A stretch of DNA of 64,000 bases from Bin5 sp965232575 (GCA_965232575.1 CBDDPZ010000007.1:930001-994000), one strand, 5' to 3'. Positions 38,199 through 49,619 are shown, counted from the stretch's first letter. Made by a program: numbers and translations. Notes: a model not told the origin generated them from the sequence alone.

Positions 38199-40688
38199 TT
38201 AACGCCTTTCGACTTTGACACGCTGGGTAAAGCTGCCGTTGAGCAGCGCGCCAACCGGCGCGCCGGGCAGACTCTCCGGAATCCAGGCGCAGCCCGTCTG
38301 CACCTGCGCGTCGACCGCCAAGGTCAGATCCAGGTTGCCTTGCTCGCTCCGCACCGTAACCGCAATGCCCGCGTCGAGGCCGAATTCAGCGGCGTCAGCA
38401 GGATTCAAAGTCACGGTGGCCCCATGTGCCATGCCGTGCATCTGATCGGTCAGGCTGAAAAGCGTACCGCCGTCATAGAGAACAGTGCCGGTGACGAGGT
38501 TGAGAGGATATTCAGCGTCGCCAGCCACGGATTCTGGAATTCCCTCCGCAGTGTGCCCGGCGGAAACATCGGCAACCGGAGCGGAATCGGCGTCCCACTG
38601 GCGGCCCTGATCTCCCAGAGCCTCCCACGTCAGCTCTGCATACGCCGGGACAGCTCGAGTGATCTCTGCAGTCACACCGTGAGCGTCGGAAAACGGCCAG
38701 TCAGCGCCCATCTGCTTGGCCAGGTGCGCAAATATCATCCAGTCCGGCGCGGCCCGTGACTTTGGATCGGTGACCGCCTTTGGCGCCCTCTGCACGCGAC
38801 GCTCCAGATTGGTGTAGGTGCCGTCGCTCTCCGACCATCCCTGGGCGGGCAATACGACATCCGCCTTCTGTGCAGTCTCGGTCGGCAACAGATCGGTGAC
38901 AACGAGCAGTTCCAGTTCTTCTAAACTGGCTGCCCAGTCCGGCAACTCGGCCGCCGGGTTGGCGCCGTTCACGAAGAGCGCTTTCATCTCCTGGCTGTCC
39001 AGCATCTGCTTGTAGGTATAGCCGGGGGAATCGGAAAGGTTGCAGCCCCATAGCACTTCCAGCCGGGTTTTGACGTCAGCGTCATCCAGTGGGAATTGGC
39101 CGGGCAACCTGTCGGGAAGCACGCCCATATCGCGGCAGCCCTGAGCATTGCCGTCTAAGCCAACATAGGCCAAGCGTGCGCCCTCGCCGCCCGCTTGGGC
39201 GAGCCGTTCCAGGCTATCACGGACACCCGGGCCGCTCTCTCCGCGCGCTGCCATTGGCCCGTAAACAATCAGGGTTCTTTCGCTCTCCTTCAACAGTTTG
39301 GCCGCGGCCTGTATCGCTGACTCTTCTTCGGACAGGTCGGAACCCTGCACAGCCTGCAGCAGGCGGTTTACCAACAAAGACTCGCCGCCCGGCAGGTAGG
39401 CCAGATAGGGGCCGTCGTATCGGGTCAATTCGATCTTGCGGGCATGGGCGATGATCAGTTTGACGCCGCCTCGAAGGACCGCTCTTTTCAGGTGCAGGTC
39501 CAGTACGGGCAACTCCTCGCTCGGGTCCACCCCGAAGAGCAGTACCGTATCGACTTCAGGGTCGGGCCCATACTGCGGCTTCATCAGTTCGGCCAGAGCG
39601 GGCAAGCCGGTAGGCAGGGCCGCGACTTCACCGCCATCGCGGTGGTCGATGTTGTTTGTGCCGATCACCCCGCGCATGAAACGCTGAAGCGCGTAGTTGC
39701 TCTCGTTGCTGATCTTGCCGCTGCCGATCGCGCCGATGCTATCTGCGCCGTATTTCTCCTTGATGCCGGTCAGCCGCTCCGCGATAAAGGCCAGCGCCTC
39801 ACCCCACTGTACAGGGGTTAGCTTGCCGTTCTTGCGCAATTGCGGTGCAGCCAGCCGGTTCTCGTCGTTGACCCAGGCGTGGGCAAAGCGGCCCTTATCG
39901 CAAATCCACTGGTCGTTGACCTGCATATTTTCGCGGCCGACAATGCGCCGCAGCTGGTGTGTGCGGCTGTCCAGCCGTACATTGCAGCCCACCGAACAGT
40001 GCAAGCAGACGCTGGGCGTGCGCTCAATTTCCCAGGGGCGATAGGCAAAACGGGAAACGCGGTTTGTCAGCGCCCCGACCGGGCAGAGGTCAATGATGTT
40101 GCCGCTGGTCTTGGCGTCGACAGGGCGGCCGTCCTGGATGTCGACGATCGTATCGTTGCCCCGCTCGAACAGGCCCAGTTGCGGCTTGTCCTCCCACTCC
40201 TCCAGGTAACGGATGCAGCGCCAGCAGAGCACGCAGCGCTCCTGATCCAACACGATCGTGTCGGAAATGTCGTAGTGCTTTTTGGCGAGCCGCTTCGGTT
40301 CGATCAACTGGCTGATCCCCGGTCCGAAGCGCATCGTCTGGTCCTGCAACGGACATTCGCCGCCCTTGTCGCAGATGGGGCAGTCCAGCGGATGATTGAG
40401 CAGGATGAAGGCCAGGTTGGCTTCCTGCACCGTTTGCACCTGTTCGGTATTGGTGCGCACAACCATCCCATCGCCGACCGGCATCGTACAGGATGCCATC
40501 ATGGCCGTGCCGCGAGGACCGTCCACCTCGACCAAGCACATGCGGCAACACCCGACCGGGTCCAGCTTGGGATGGGAGCAGAAGACGGGTATCTCAATGC
40601 CCGCCATGCGCGCGGCATCTACCAGAAGCGTCCTGGCAGGGACCGACACTTCATTTTCGTTGATGGTGAGCGTTACGTTTTCGGACAT
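38199..40688 (-). CDS. nuoG: NADH-quinone oxidoreductase subunit G (cluster 1)
   Basis: Large iron-sulfur subunit of 829 residues. [2Fe-2S] N1b ligands: C37, C48, C51, C67. [4Fe-4S] N5: H99, C103, C106, C112. N4: C152, C155, C158 and the later CPVGALT cysteine. A fourth motif CLHCSVGC with a downstream cysteine (ICDKGRF) marks an N7-type cluster, present only in some bacteria. The rest is a molybdopterin-oxidoreductase-like domain. It is separated from nuoEF by the Uma2 and coiled-coil genes. Confidence 0.95.
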   Translation of the reverse strand: MSENVTLTINENEVSVPARTLLVDAARMAGIEIPVFCSHPKLDPVGCCRMCLVEVDGPRGTAMMASCTMPVGDGMVVRTNTEQVQTVQEANLAFILLNHPLDCPICDKGGECPLQDQTMRFGPGISQLIEPKRLAKKHYDISDTIVLDQERCVLCWRCIRYLEEWEDKPQLGLFERGNDTIVDIQDGRPVDAKTSGNIIDLCPVGALTNRVSRFAYRPWEIERTPSVCLHCSVGCNVRLDSRTHQLRRIVGRENMQVNDQWICDKGRFAHAWVNDENRLAAPQLRKNGKLTPVQWGEALAFIAERLTGIKEKYGADSIGAIGSGKISNESNYALQRFMRGVIGTNNIDHRDGGEVAALPTGLPALAELMKPQYGPDPEVDTVLLFGVDPSEELPVLDLHLKRAVLRGGVKLIIAHARKIELTRYDGPYLAYLPGGESLLVNRLLQAVQGSDLSEEESAIQAAAKLLKESERTLIVYGPMAARGESGPGVRDSLERLAQAGGEGARLAYVGLDGNAQGCRDMGVLPDRLPGQFPLDDADVKTRLEVLWGCNLSDSPGYTYKQMLDSQEMKALFVNGANPAAELPDWAASLEELELLVVTDLLPTETAQKADVVLPAQGWSESDGTYTNLERRVQRAPKAVTDPKSRAAPDWMIFAHLAKQMGADWPFSDAHGVTAEITRAVPAYAELTWEALGDQGRQWDADSAPVADVSAGHTAEGIPESVAGDAEYPLNLVTGTVLYDGGTLFSLTDQMHGMAHGATVTLNPADAAEFGLDAGIAVTVRSEQGNLDLTLAVDAQVQTGCAWIPESLPGAPVGALLNGSFTQRVKVERR

Positions 40689-40771
40689 GTCAGTGAACTC
40701 TTGTCGTGAGCCGAATGCAGTTCAAACTAAAGGCACCATCTTCAACTTGGTACGTCCATGTCAGCCTTTAC

Positions 40772-41272
40772 TCAATATGCCGAATCTGGACCATAAAGCC
40801 GGGTATATTCGTTATTCGTCTCTCTGTCATTCGATCTTGGTTCGAGTAAGGCTGCATATTCGCTTGCCTGTTGGATTATATCCTTCCTACGGTCTGATGC
40901 CTTTCTTGCAAGTCTTACAATTTCCTTTCGAGCTTTAGCGTCCCTCTGTGCCTGTTCTTCTTTACTGCATCGGTCAGCAAGATAGATCTTTGCCTGTTCC
41001 TCCAATTTCTGCAGGGAAAGAGCGTTCTCCTGTGCCTGAATTCTTGCTTGTACATATGCCTCTTCATCCCGGCTGATTAGGGCAACCGCGCTTCGGACTG
41101 TGCTCTCGAGATGTTCTATGTTTTCTGATTCCTGTCGCGCTGAGCTACGTAGTTCTTCTCGAACTTCTGGTTCCTTTTGAGGGTCTTTTTCCGCCTGTAG
41201 CCACTTTTCAGCGGCCTCCATGGCGCTCTCTACAACTTTCAACCATTCTTGTGCTTCCCGAAGAACGGTCAA
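40772..41272 (-). pseudogene. C-terminal part of a frameshifted coiled-coil membrane protein
   Basis: A 166-residue frame from a TTG at 41272, rich in Glu, Arg, Ala and Lys in heptad-like order. The same frame is open upstream to about 41376 with no start codon of its own, continuing coherently as EKAAQRKLDPAISEGTALR, then ATEWAQTEL. This matches a continuation of the fragment at 41332-41679, so both look like one gene of about 300 residues broken by a single-base change near 41350-41362. No enzyme motif is visible. Confidence 0.6.
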
Positions 41273-41331
41273 TTCCGTTTGGGCCCACTCCGTTGCTATT
41301 CTTAGGGCCGTCCCTTCCGAAATTGCTGGGT

Positions 41332-41679
41332 CTAACTTTCGTTGGGCAGCCTTCTCCTCTTGCGCAACTGATTCTCAGCTTCTCGTCGGTCGATTGTTTC
41401 CTTGCGCAACTGCTCTTCAACTTCCTGCCGCTCGGCCATTTCTTCCTTCAACTGCCCTTCGAGTTTTTGCCGACCTACCGCTTCCTCTCTAGCTTCGTGC
41501 TCTGCAGTCTGCGCTCGTGCTTCACTTCTCGCCGTTCGCCTTTCTGCTTCCCGTGCCCGTTGTTCCGCTTGCTGCCGAGCAGCTACTTCTTTCCGTAAGT
41601 CTGACTTCGTGGACGGCCTTACGAAAATCAACACCACTGTTACTGCTACTGCTACCAGCAAGGCTCCGAAGACTTCCAT
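41332..41679 (-). pseudogene. N-terminal part of a frameshifted coiled-coil membrane protein
   Basis: A 115-residue frame starting with a membrane helix (about 4-20, VFGALLVAVAVTVVLIFV) followed by a continuous coiled coil of Glu/Arg-rich heptads (25-105). It ends abruptly in RKRRRLPNES. If one base were added in the AAGAGGAG run near 41357 the frame would continue as QLRKEEKAAQRK into the downstream frame. This could be a real mutation, an assembly error, or less likely a programmed -1 frameshift; no classic slippery heptamer is present. It lies between nuoEF/uma2 and nuoG. Confidence 0.6.
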
Positions 41680-41760
41680 CGCATTCTCCTCGTCACCGAC
41701 ATCTTTCTGAGTCTGCGGTTCGTTTTACAACCCTTTTTCTCCCTTCAGGCAAGCCAGAAT

Positions 41761-42453
41761 TCATTCAATGCTGCCAGAGGACGGCAATACATCGTCAACC
41801 GCAACAGCAAAATCAGGGAAAGCCAGCGGCGCGACCGATTCCCCGCGACCAAAAGTAGATTTCGTCCGATACACCGCATCCCCGCTGGCAGGCGTGTGCG
41901 GATCACGATAGACCTCCAGCGAGCCGTCCACAAGATTCCAGATCCAGTACTCAGGGATACCTGCTTGCGCGTAAATCGCGCCTTTGCGTGTGCGGTCGTA
42001 GGTAAGACTCGAATCCGAAACCTCTGCTGCCAACAAGACCTCCTGCGGATAAGGGTGACGTTGTGTGAAGTCAACGTCCGACACCCTCAATATGACCAGA
42101 TCCGGCTCTGGTTCAGACTCTAATTCCGGTATGGAAATCGGCCCTTGTACCCGTAGCCTGATTCCCGCACGCGTGAGCAACGAAGAAAAGACATACAACA
42201 GCAGGTCAACGGTATTCGCATGCGGGGGATAGATCGGACTCATGGACACCAAGACTCCTGCGAGCAGTTCGACCCGTTCGTCCTCGTTAAAGAAGCCGAT
42301 GTCGATCAACTGATGGTACTCCTCTAACGTAAAGCGGCGCAGCGGCAGACCCTCCACCGGCGCGGCCGGCAGGATCGCTTCCCGTATTTTGCCACTTTCA
42401 CTTCTGACCCGCGCGGCCGCGTCAGGCGCGACAGGGGGCGCTACTGTAACCAT
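41761..42453 (-). CDS. Uma2 family (DUF820) PD-(D/E)XK nuclease-like protein
   Basis: A 230-residue Uma2/DUF820 protein, a restriction-endonuclease-fold family common in cyanobacteria and Chloroflexota. Key features: FTLEEYHQL (41-49), E62 in ERVELLAG, P115-E-P-D118 as the fold's first acidic residue, E144 in AAEVSDSSL, K157 and Y161 in KGAIYAQAGIPEYWIW. The start at 42453 has GGAAAGGA before it and lies 11 bp after the nuoEF stop, so it is transcribed in the nuo operon. Families of this kind are usually scattered and mobile. No link with complex I function is known. Confidence 0.85.
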   Translation of the reverse strand: MVTVAPPVAPDAAARVRSESGKIREAILPAAPVEGLPLRRFTLEEYHQLIDIGFFNEDERVELLAGVLVSMSPIYPPHANTVDLLLYVFSSLLTRAGIRLRVQGPISIPELESEPEPDLVILRVSDVDFTQRHPYPQEVLLAAEVSDSSLTYDRTRKGAIYAQAGIPEYWIWNLVDGSLEVYRDPHTPASGDAVYRTKSTFGRGESVAPLAFPDFAVAVDDVLPSSGSIE

Positions 42454-42464
42454 CTATCCTTTCC

Positions 42465-44441
42465 TCAGTCGTCCCCCGGAACTAACTCATCATGAAGCAC
42501 GATATTCCCGCCGGCCGGTGCGAAGGTACTGTCACGCAAGCCGCTCGGCTCATGCGTGTCCGGGCGATAATCCGGGCGAATCGGCAGTACCGGGCCGACC
42601 TCGTCCGGATTGGTATTCTCAATCTGCGACGAAAACTCGGGTCGGAACTTGAGCAGGTTGCTCTGCAGGCCCCATACCGAGGCCTCGCCAAAGGGACAGA
42701 AGCTCTTGCCGGCGATATTGTCGGCGATGAACTCCATCAGTTCCAGGTCTTTACCCAGGCCCTGCCCTTCCTCGATGCGCAGCAGGATCTTCTCCAGCCA
42801 GGCTGTGCCTTCGCGGCATGGTGTGCACTTGCCGCAACTCTCTTCACGATAGAAGCTGAGCGTTCGTCGCGCAACCTCCACCATGGATGTGCGGTCGTCG
42901 ATCGCGATCACACCGGCCGAGCCCAGCAGAGAACCGGCCTCGGCTATGCTCTCGTAGTCCAGCGGCGTGTCGAACTGATCGGGTGTCAGCAGCTTCATCG
43001 AAAGGCCGCCGGGAACGATTGCCTTGATGGGATGGTTTTCATCCTCCGGCCCGCCCCCGTAGTCGTTGACCAGTTCACTCAACGGCGTGGCATGGGGAAG
43101 CTCGTAGAGTCCGGGCCGCTTGACGTTGCCGCTCAGGCAGAAGATACGCATCCCCGGGCTGCGTTCGGTTCCGTACTCCTTGTACCAGTCGACGCCATGG
43201 CGCATAACGTGCGTCACGTTGCAGATCGATTCGACGTTATTCACAATGGTGGGTTTGGCATAAAGCCCTTCCACGGCAGGGAAGGGCGGCTTGAGGCGCG
43301 GTTGCCCACGATAGCCCTCAAGGCTCGTCAGCTGGGCTGTCTCTTCTCCGCACTCGTATGCCCCGGCGCCGCGGTGCAGTACGACGTCCAGGTTTTTGCC
43401 GCTGCCGAAGATACCCTCCCCTAGGTAGCCCTTGGCCTCGGCCTCCTTCAGGGCATCCCGCATACGTACATATGCAAAGTAGTATTCGCCGCGAATATAT
43501 ATAAAGGCCTTCTCGGACTCAATCGCGTGGCAACTCAGTATGATGCCTTCAATGAGTTGGTGGGGGTCGTACTCCATTACAATGCGGTCTTTGAAGGTTC
43601 CCGGCTCCGATTCATCGGCGTTTACGACCAAGTAGCGGGGATGCAAGCCCTGCGGCAAAAAGCCCCACTTCACTCCGGTGGGGAAGCCGGCGCCGCCGCG
43701 ACCGCGGATGCCGCTCTCCTTGATCTGTTCGACCATGTCCGCCGGCTCGGTCTCGCTCAATACACGGCGGGCCGTCGCGTAGCCGCCGCCTGCCTCATAG
43801 GTCTCAATCTTGTGGCTGTCCGGTTCATTGAGGCGATCCATCAGATATCGCGGTTCCATACCGCCTATGCGGTAAGGGCCGTCGGACTTGCCTTCATTGT
43901 CGGGGTCGGCCTCTGGCGTCCAGCGTTCCAGTGTGTGGAAGCCATTGCCTGACTTAAGAAGATCAATCGCTCTTTCCACATCCTCAGCCGAGTCAAGATT
44001 CTCAAAATAGCGGATCTGGCCGGTCTTCTGGTCTGTGACGATCGCCATTGGCGCCGTGCCACAAGAGCCGAGACACTCCATGTGATCGAGCGCAAACTTT
44101 CCGTCCTCGGTCTTTTCGCCGTGGTGAATGCCTAGCGAGTTCTCGAAGTTGTGAAGACACTGGTTACCGCCCCGTAGCATGCAGGGCACGTTTGTACAGA
44201 CTTCGATATGATACTCGCCTTTTGGCTCCTCATGCAGCATGTTGTAGAAGCCGACGACCGCGCCAACCTCCGCTGGCGCGATTCCCAGGATTTCTGCCAG
44301 TTCGTCTTGCGCATCAACCGGGCAGTATCCGTACTCCCTCTGGATCACGTACAGCGCCGGCAGAATCCCCGAACGCTGCCGGCCCGCGGGATAACGTGTC
44401 AGTATTTCGTCGATCTCCTGCCGCATCTGTTCCGTTATCAT
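42465..44441 (-). CDS. nuoEF: NADH-quinone oxidoreductase subunits E and F, fused (cluster 1)
   Basis: A single frame of 658 residues encodes NuoE then NuoF. The NuoE part (1-165) has the [2Fe-2S] N1a ligands C82, C87, C123 and C127 (CTNVPC and CLGSC). A polar linker covers about 166-190. The NuoF part (about 190-600) has the NADH/FMN glycine motif RGRGGAGFPTG (246-255), GAGAYECGEETAQLTSLEG, and the N3 [4Fe-4S] ligands C536, C539, C542 and C582. A 60-residue polar C-terminal tail follows. NuoE and NuoF are normally separate chains, and the fusion fixes their 1:1 ratio. No internal stop or ribosome site breaks the frame. Confidence 0.94.
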   Translation of the reverse strand: MITEQMRQEIDEILTRYPAGRQRSGILPALYVIQREYGYCPVDAQDELAEILGIAPAEVGAVVGFYNMLHEEPKGEYHIEVCTNVPCMLRGGNQCLHNFENSLGIHHGEKTEDGKFALDHMECLGSCGTAPMAIVTDQKTGQIRYFENLDSAEDVERAIDLLKSGNGFHTLERWTPEADPDNEGKSDGPYRIGGMEPRYLMDRLNEPDSHKIETYEAGGGYATARRVLSETEPADMVEQIKESGIRGRGGAGFPTGVKWGFLPQGLHPRYLVVNADESEPGTFKDRIVMEYDPHQLIEGIILSCHAIESEKAFIYIRGEYYFAYVRMRDALKEAEAKGYLGEGIFGSGKNLDVVLHRGAGAYECGEETAQLTSLEGYRGQPRLKPPFPAVEGLYAKPTIVNNVESICNVTHVMRHGVDWYKEYGTERSPGMRIFCLSGNVKRPGLYELPHATPLSELVNDYGGGPEDENHPIKAIVPGGLSMKLLTPDQFDTPLDYESIAEAGSLLGSAGVIAIDDRTSMVEVARRTLSFYREESCGKCTPCREGTAWLEKILLRIEEGQGLGKDLELMEFIADNIAGKSFCPFGEASVWGLQSNLLKFRPEFSSQIENTNPDEVGPVLPIRPDYRPDTHEPSGLRDSTFAPAGGNIVLHDELVPGDD

Positions 44442-44508
44442 TGAATTCCCCGGTTGCGGGTGAGAAGTACAGGGTGGCCGTCGCTGGGCCTACCCAACAG
44501 CCGCAGAG

Positions 44509-46359
<1,851 letters not shown>

Positions 46360-46473
46360 CTCTCAACTCGCTCTCATCAATGCGGGTCAACCCGGATGAA
46401 CACAGGACCGTGTTTACTCTGCAGGACTACTTGGTCAAATAGTCGCGCCGTCCACAAAAAACCTATACTGAAA

Positions 46474-47001
<528 letters not shown>

Positions 47002-47163
47002 GTCCGTTCCTTTGCATCTACATCTCTGCAGCCCAGCCAGAGGTGGCAACTTCTGAACGCGGCGACCGGCTATCGGCTCTCTGGGCCTTCCAGTGTTCGG
47101 CTGCAGAAATAAGTTGTCAAAACCCTGAGACAAGCTGTGCGCGGCGGCCAGATCCCTCAGTCT

Positions 47164-47520
47164 CTAGTCCCAGTCGAGAGCGCCCTTCTTCCATTCATAG
47201 AGGAAACCCACCACGAGTACAATGAAAAAAGGAATCATCGCCAATAGGGCAAACAGGCGAAGGTCTCTCAAGACGGCCGCCCACGGGTAGAGGAAGATTA
47301 CTTCGATGTCGAAAATCAGAAAGAGCATAGCAACCAGATAATATTTCACCGGGAATCGTCGACGGGCGTCGGCAAAGGGGATGATCCCCGATTCGTAAGG
47401 TTCCAACTTCTGGCTGTTGCGCTCTCGTGGACCAAGCAGGGAGGGCAGACCTATGGCAATTATGCCGAATCCGGCCGCCAACAGGATCAGTATGAGAAGT
47501 GGCAGATAATCGCTTGCCAT
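47164..47520 (-). CDS. nuoA: NADH-quinone oxidoreductase subunit A (cluster 1)
   Basis: First gene of the fourteen-subunit cluster. The frame opens at 47580, but the ATG at 47520 (AAGGAA upstream) gives 118 residues with three helices. Motifs EPYESG and KYYLVAMLFLIFDIEVIFLYPWA (with the FDIE acidic pair) are typical. It is exactly the same length as the second NuoA encoded divergently. Confidence 0.93.
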   Translation of the reverse strand: MASDYLPLLILILLAAGFGIIAIGLPSLLGPRERNSQKLEPYESGIIPFADARRRFPVKYYLVAMLFLIFDIEVIFLYPWAAVLRDLRLFALLAMIPFFIVLVVGFLYEWKKGALDWD

Positions 47521-47590
47521 CTCGATATTCCTTTTCAGCGCTCCTGACAGGCTTGGGGAACTGTTCGTGCAATTTTCCACGAACGACGTT

Positions 47591-47620
47591 ATTCTAGCAC
47601 GAACTGAAATCGACTGTCAA
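47591..47620 (-). promoter_or_regulatory. Promoter of nuo cluster 1
   Basis: On the minus strand, TTGACA (47615-47620), an 18-bp spacer ending in TGC, then TAGAAT (47591-47596). Expected leader about 65 nt to the nuoA ATG at 47520. Confidence 0.75.
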
Positions 47621-47765
47621 AGTCCGTTGGTGCCGATTGTCTCGAAAAGGAGGCATACGGGGCGCGGTGATTGATCATTTCTCCGTCTAAGCCCGATCCA
47701 ATGGAATGTCTCAACAGTGCGCGGTCGCCCACTGACGTTGAACGCGTTTGCATAGGGTGCAGACT

Positions 47766-47794
47766 TTCGCTTTCAGAAATCGCTATGCTATACT
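47766..47794 (+). promoter_or_regulatory. Promoter of nuo cluster 2
   Basis: Extended -10 TGCTATACT (hexamer 47789-47794) with a weak TTCGCT -35 at 47766-47771 and a 17-bp spacer. It gives a leader of about 37 nt before the second nuoA. Confidence 0.6.
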
Positions 47795-47837
47795 TTCGCA
47801 GGAGTTTGTTAAATTCCACACAAACGGAATCTCGGCA

Positions 47838-48194
47838 ATGCTCAGTCAATATTTCTTCATTCTCGTTATGTCCGGCTTGGCGGTCGTGTTGCCTCTTGCC
47901 GCAATCGTGATGGGCCACTTTCTCGGCCCCCGCCGGCCCGATGAGATCAAGAACGACATCTACGAGAGTGGTGTCGAAACCATAGGTGAGACATGGGTGC
48001 AATTCCGCGCTCAGTACTACCTGATTGGCCTGGTATTCGTCGTGTTCGATGTTGAAGCGTTGTTCCTTTTTCCGATTGCGGTGGCATACCAGCAGCTGGA
48101 AATGTTTGCGGTGCTCGCGACAATCTTCTTTATTCTGCTGCTCGTGATTGGACTCATGTACGACTGGCGCAAGGGCGCTCTGGAGTGGCAATAG
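47838..48194 (+). CDS. nuoA: NADH-quinone oxidoreductase subunit A (cluster 2)
   Basis: Second NuoA, 118 residues from the ATG at 47838; a longer frame from 47748 is unlikely. Three helices with KNDIYESGVETIGE and QYYLIGLVFVVFDVEALFLFP, so the FDVE acidic motif is kept, but the loop between helix 1 and 2 differs from NuoA1 (ETIGETWVQF instead of IPFADARRRF). It opens the plus-strand cluster, which has no B, C or D gene. Confidence 0.92.
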   Translation: MLSQYFFILVMSGLAVVLPLAAIVMGHFLGPRRPDEIKNDIYESGVETIGETWVQFRAQYYLIGLVFVVFDVEALFLFPIAVAYQQLEMFAVLATIFFILLLVIGLMYDWRKGALEWQ

Positions 48195-48279
48195 GTCTCA
48201 CTTCGATGCGGCGCGGTTCGATTCACATCGCGGCCCCGAAAGGCCTCAGTTTCTCAGCTACCTGTTTGGAGGCAAAGCT

Positions 48280-49521
48280 ATGCAGGTAACCCAATGGAGC
48301 GAAGCGCTCTCCAGTTGGCTCATGGGTCTGGGACTTCCCGGCTGGGCGGCCATCTTTCTGGTGTACGCCGTCGGGTCCTTTATCCTCATCAACTACGGCA
48401 TGTTGTCCGTTCTACTGTTGATCTGGATTACGCGCAAGGCAATCAGCCGCATACAGGACCGCATCGGCCCCAATCGCGTGGGCAAGTACGGCCTCCTCCA
48501 GACCGTCGCCGACGCAGCAAAGTTGCTCTCCAAAGAGGATATCACTCCCTACGAAGCAGACAAGATCGCCTACAATCTGTCGCCGATTCTGTCGGTATTC
48601 GGAGTGCTGATGTTGCTGGCGGTCATACCGTTTGCGCCGGGCCTGACCGGCGTGGACCTGAATGTCGCCGCACTCTATGTTGTAGCGCTCGGCTCGATTG
48701 GCATCATGGCGGCGCTGATGGCAGGGTGGGGCAGCAACAACAAGTATGCCCTGCTGGCCGGCTTTCGAGTCGTGGCGCAGCTCTTGAGCTACGAGATCCC
48801 CCTTGTGCTGGCAATCCTGACAGTTGTCTTGCTCACCGGATCAATGCGATTTGGCCAGATCGTTGAAGTCCAATCGCTGCATCTTGGCGGCTTCAATCTC
48901 GGGTTGGGTTGGCTTGGTATCGTCATGCCGGGAGCGTTGCTTGTTTTCTTTGTCAGCTCGCTCGCCGAGGCCGAGCTCACGCCATTCGACCTGTTAGAAG
49001 CGGAATCTGAATTGATCGCAGGATTCCATATCGAGTACTCAGGTATGAAGTTCGCCATGTTCTTCCTGGCCCAGTTCCTGAATGCGTGGATACTTGGTGC
49101 TGTTGCCGTCACGCTGTTTCTTGGCGGCTGGCAAGGTCCTGGTGTCGGCTTGCCGGTCATTGGTCCGATACTGGGTCTCGGATACTTTATGATAAAGGTG
49201 TATGGCATCTACGTCCTTCAGCAGTGGATTCGGGGTACCTTTCCCCGCATTCGAATTGATCAGATGATGTACTTCGCCTGGAAGGTCCTGGTCCCGCTGA
49301 TGATCGGACTGATTGTTGCCCAGGCCATTATCCAGAAACTGCCGACCCCGGTCGCCGTTCAATATGTGCTGATATTCATCGCTAATATCGGCGTTATGGC
49401 CGTCGTAGCTTACGTTCTGCAGAAATACTTCCGTGAAGAGCAGATGCGAACGAAGCGTTCTTTCGAACCGACTTCCCTGATAGGCGCCATGCAGGTCTCC
49501 GAAAAAGGCACCATGTATTAG
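48280..49521 (+). CDS. nuoH: NADH-quinone oxidoreductase subunit H (cluster 2)
   Basis: Second NuoH. The ATG at 48280 has GGAGG upstream; the frame itself opens earlier, inside nuoA. The product has 413 residues, about 87 more than NuoH1, mostly an extra C-terminal helix (about 360-385) and a basic tail. RIGPNRVGKYGLLQTVADAAK and the WGSNNKYALLAGFR loop are canonical. The quinone-site loop reads AEAELTPFDLLEAESELIAG, where the usual NRxPFDLPE is changed to ELTPFDLLE. That loop touches NuoB and NuoD, so the altered residues suggest a different or modified quinone chamber. Confidence 0.93.
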   Translation: MQVTQWSEALSSWLMGLGLPGWAAIFLVYAVGSFILINYGMLSVLLLIWITRKAISRIQDRIGPNRVGKYGLLQTVADAAKLLSKEDITPYEADKIAYNLSPILSVFGVLMLLAVIPFAPGLTGVDLNVAALYVVALGSIGIMAALMAGWGSNNKYALLAGFRVVAQLLSYEIPLVLAILTVVLLTGSMRFGQIVEVQSLHLGGFNLGLGWLGIVMPGALLVFFVSSLAEAELTPFDLLEAESELIAGFHIEYSGMKFAMFFLAQFLNAWILGAVAVTLFLGGWQGPGVGLPVIGPILGLGYFMIKVYGIYVLQQWIRGTFPRIRIDQMMYFAWKVLVPLMIGLIVAQAIIQKLPTPVAVQYVLIFIANIGVMAVVAYVLQKYFREEQMRTKRSFEPTSLIGAMQVSEKGTMY

Positions 49522-49619
49522 GTCTTTTCTAACGAGATTCAGACAGGACGAGGCTGCGTCTAAGTTCGGGGCACTGGCAATTGTAGAGTCACTCCCCACC
49601 AATAAAGGCAGGGATTCCC

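Larger units (their letters stand above)
47521..47837. other. 317-bp divergent intergenic region between the two nuo clusters
   Basis: Holds one good promoter on each strand (47591-47620 minus and 47766-47794 plus) and no gene. The 145 bp between the two -35 boxes show no obvious operator palindrome, but the shared region would allow joint or switched control of both clusters. Confidence 0.6.

Noticed and set aside
41350..41362. Programmed -1 ribosomal frameshift in the coiled-coil gene
   Set aside because: The shift direction fits, but there is no X-XXY-YYZ slippery heptamer or clear downstream pseudoknot; a simple indel is more likely.
41208..41420. 70-residue minus-strand frame bridging the two coiled-coil fragments
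   Set aside because: Low-complexity reading in the third frame; the other two frames carry the coiled-coil pattern.
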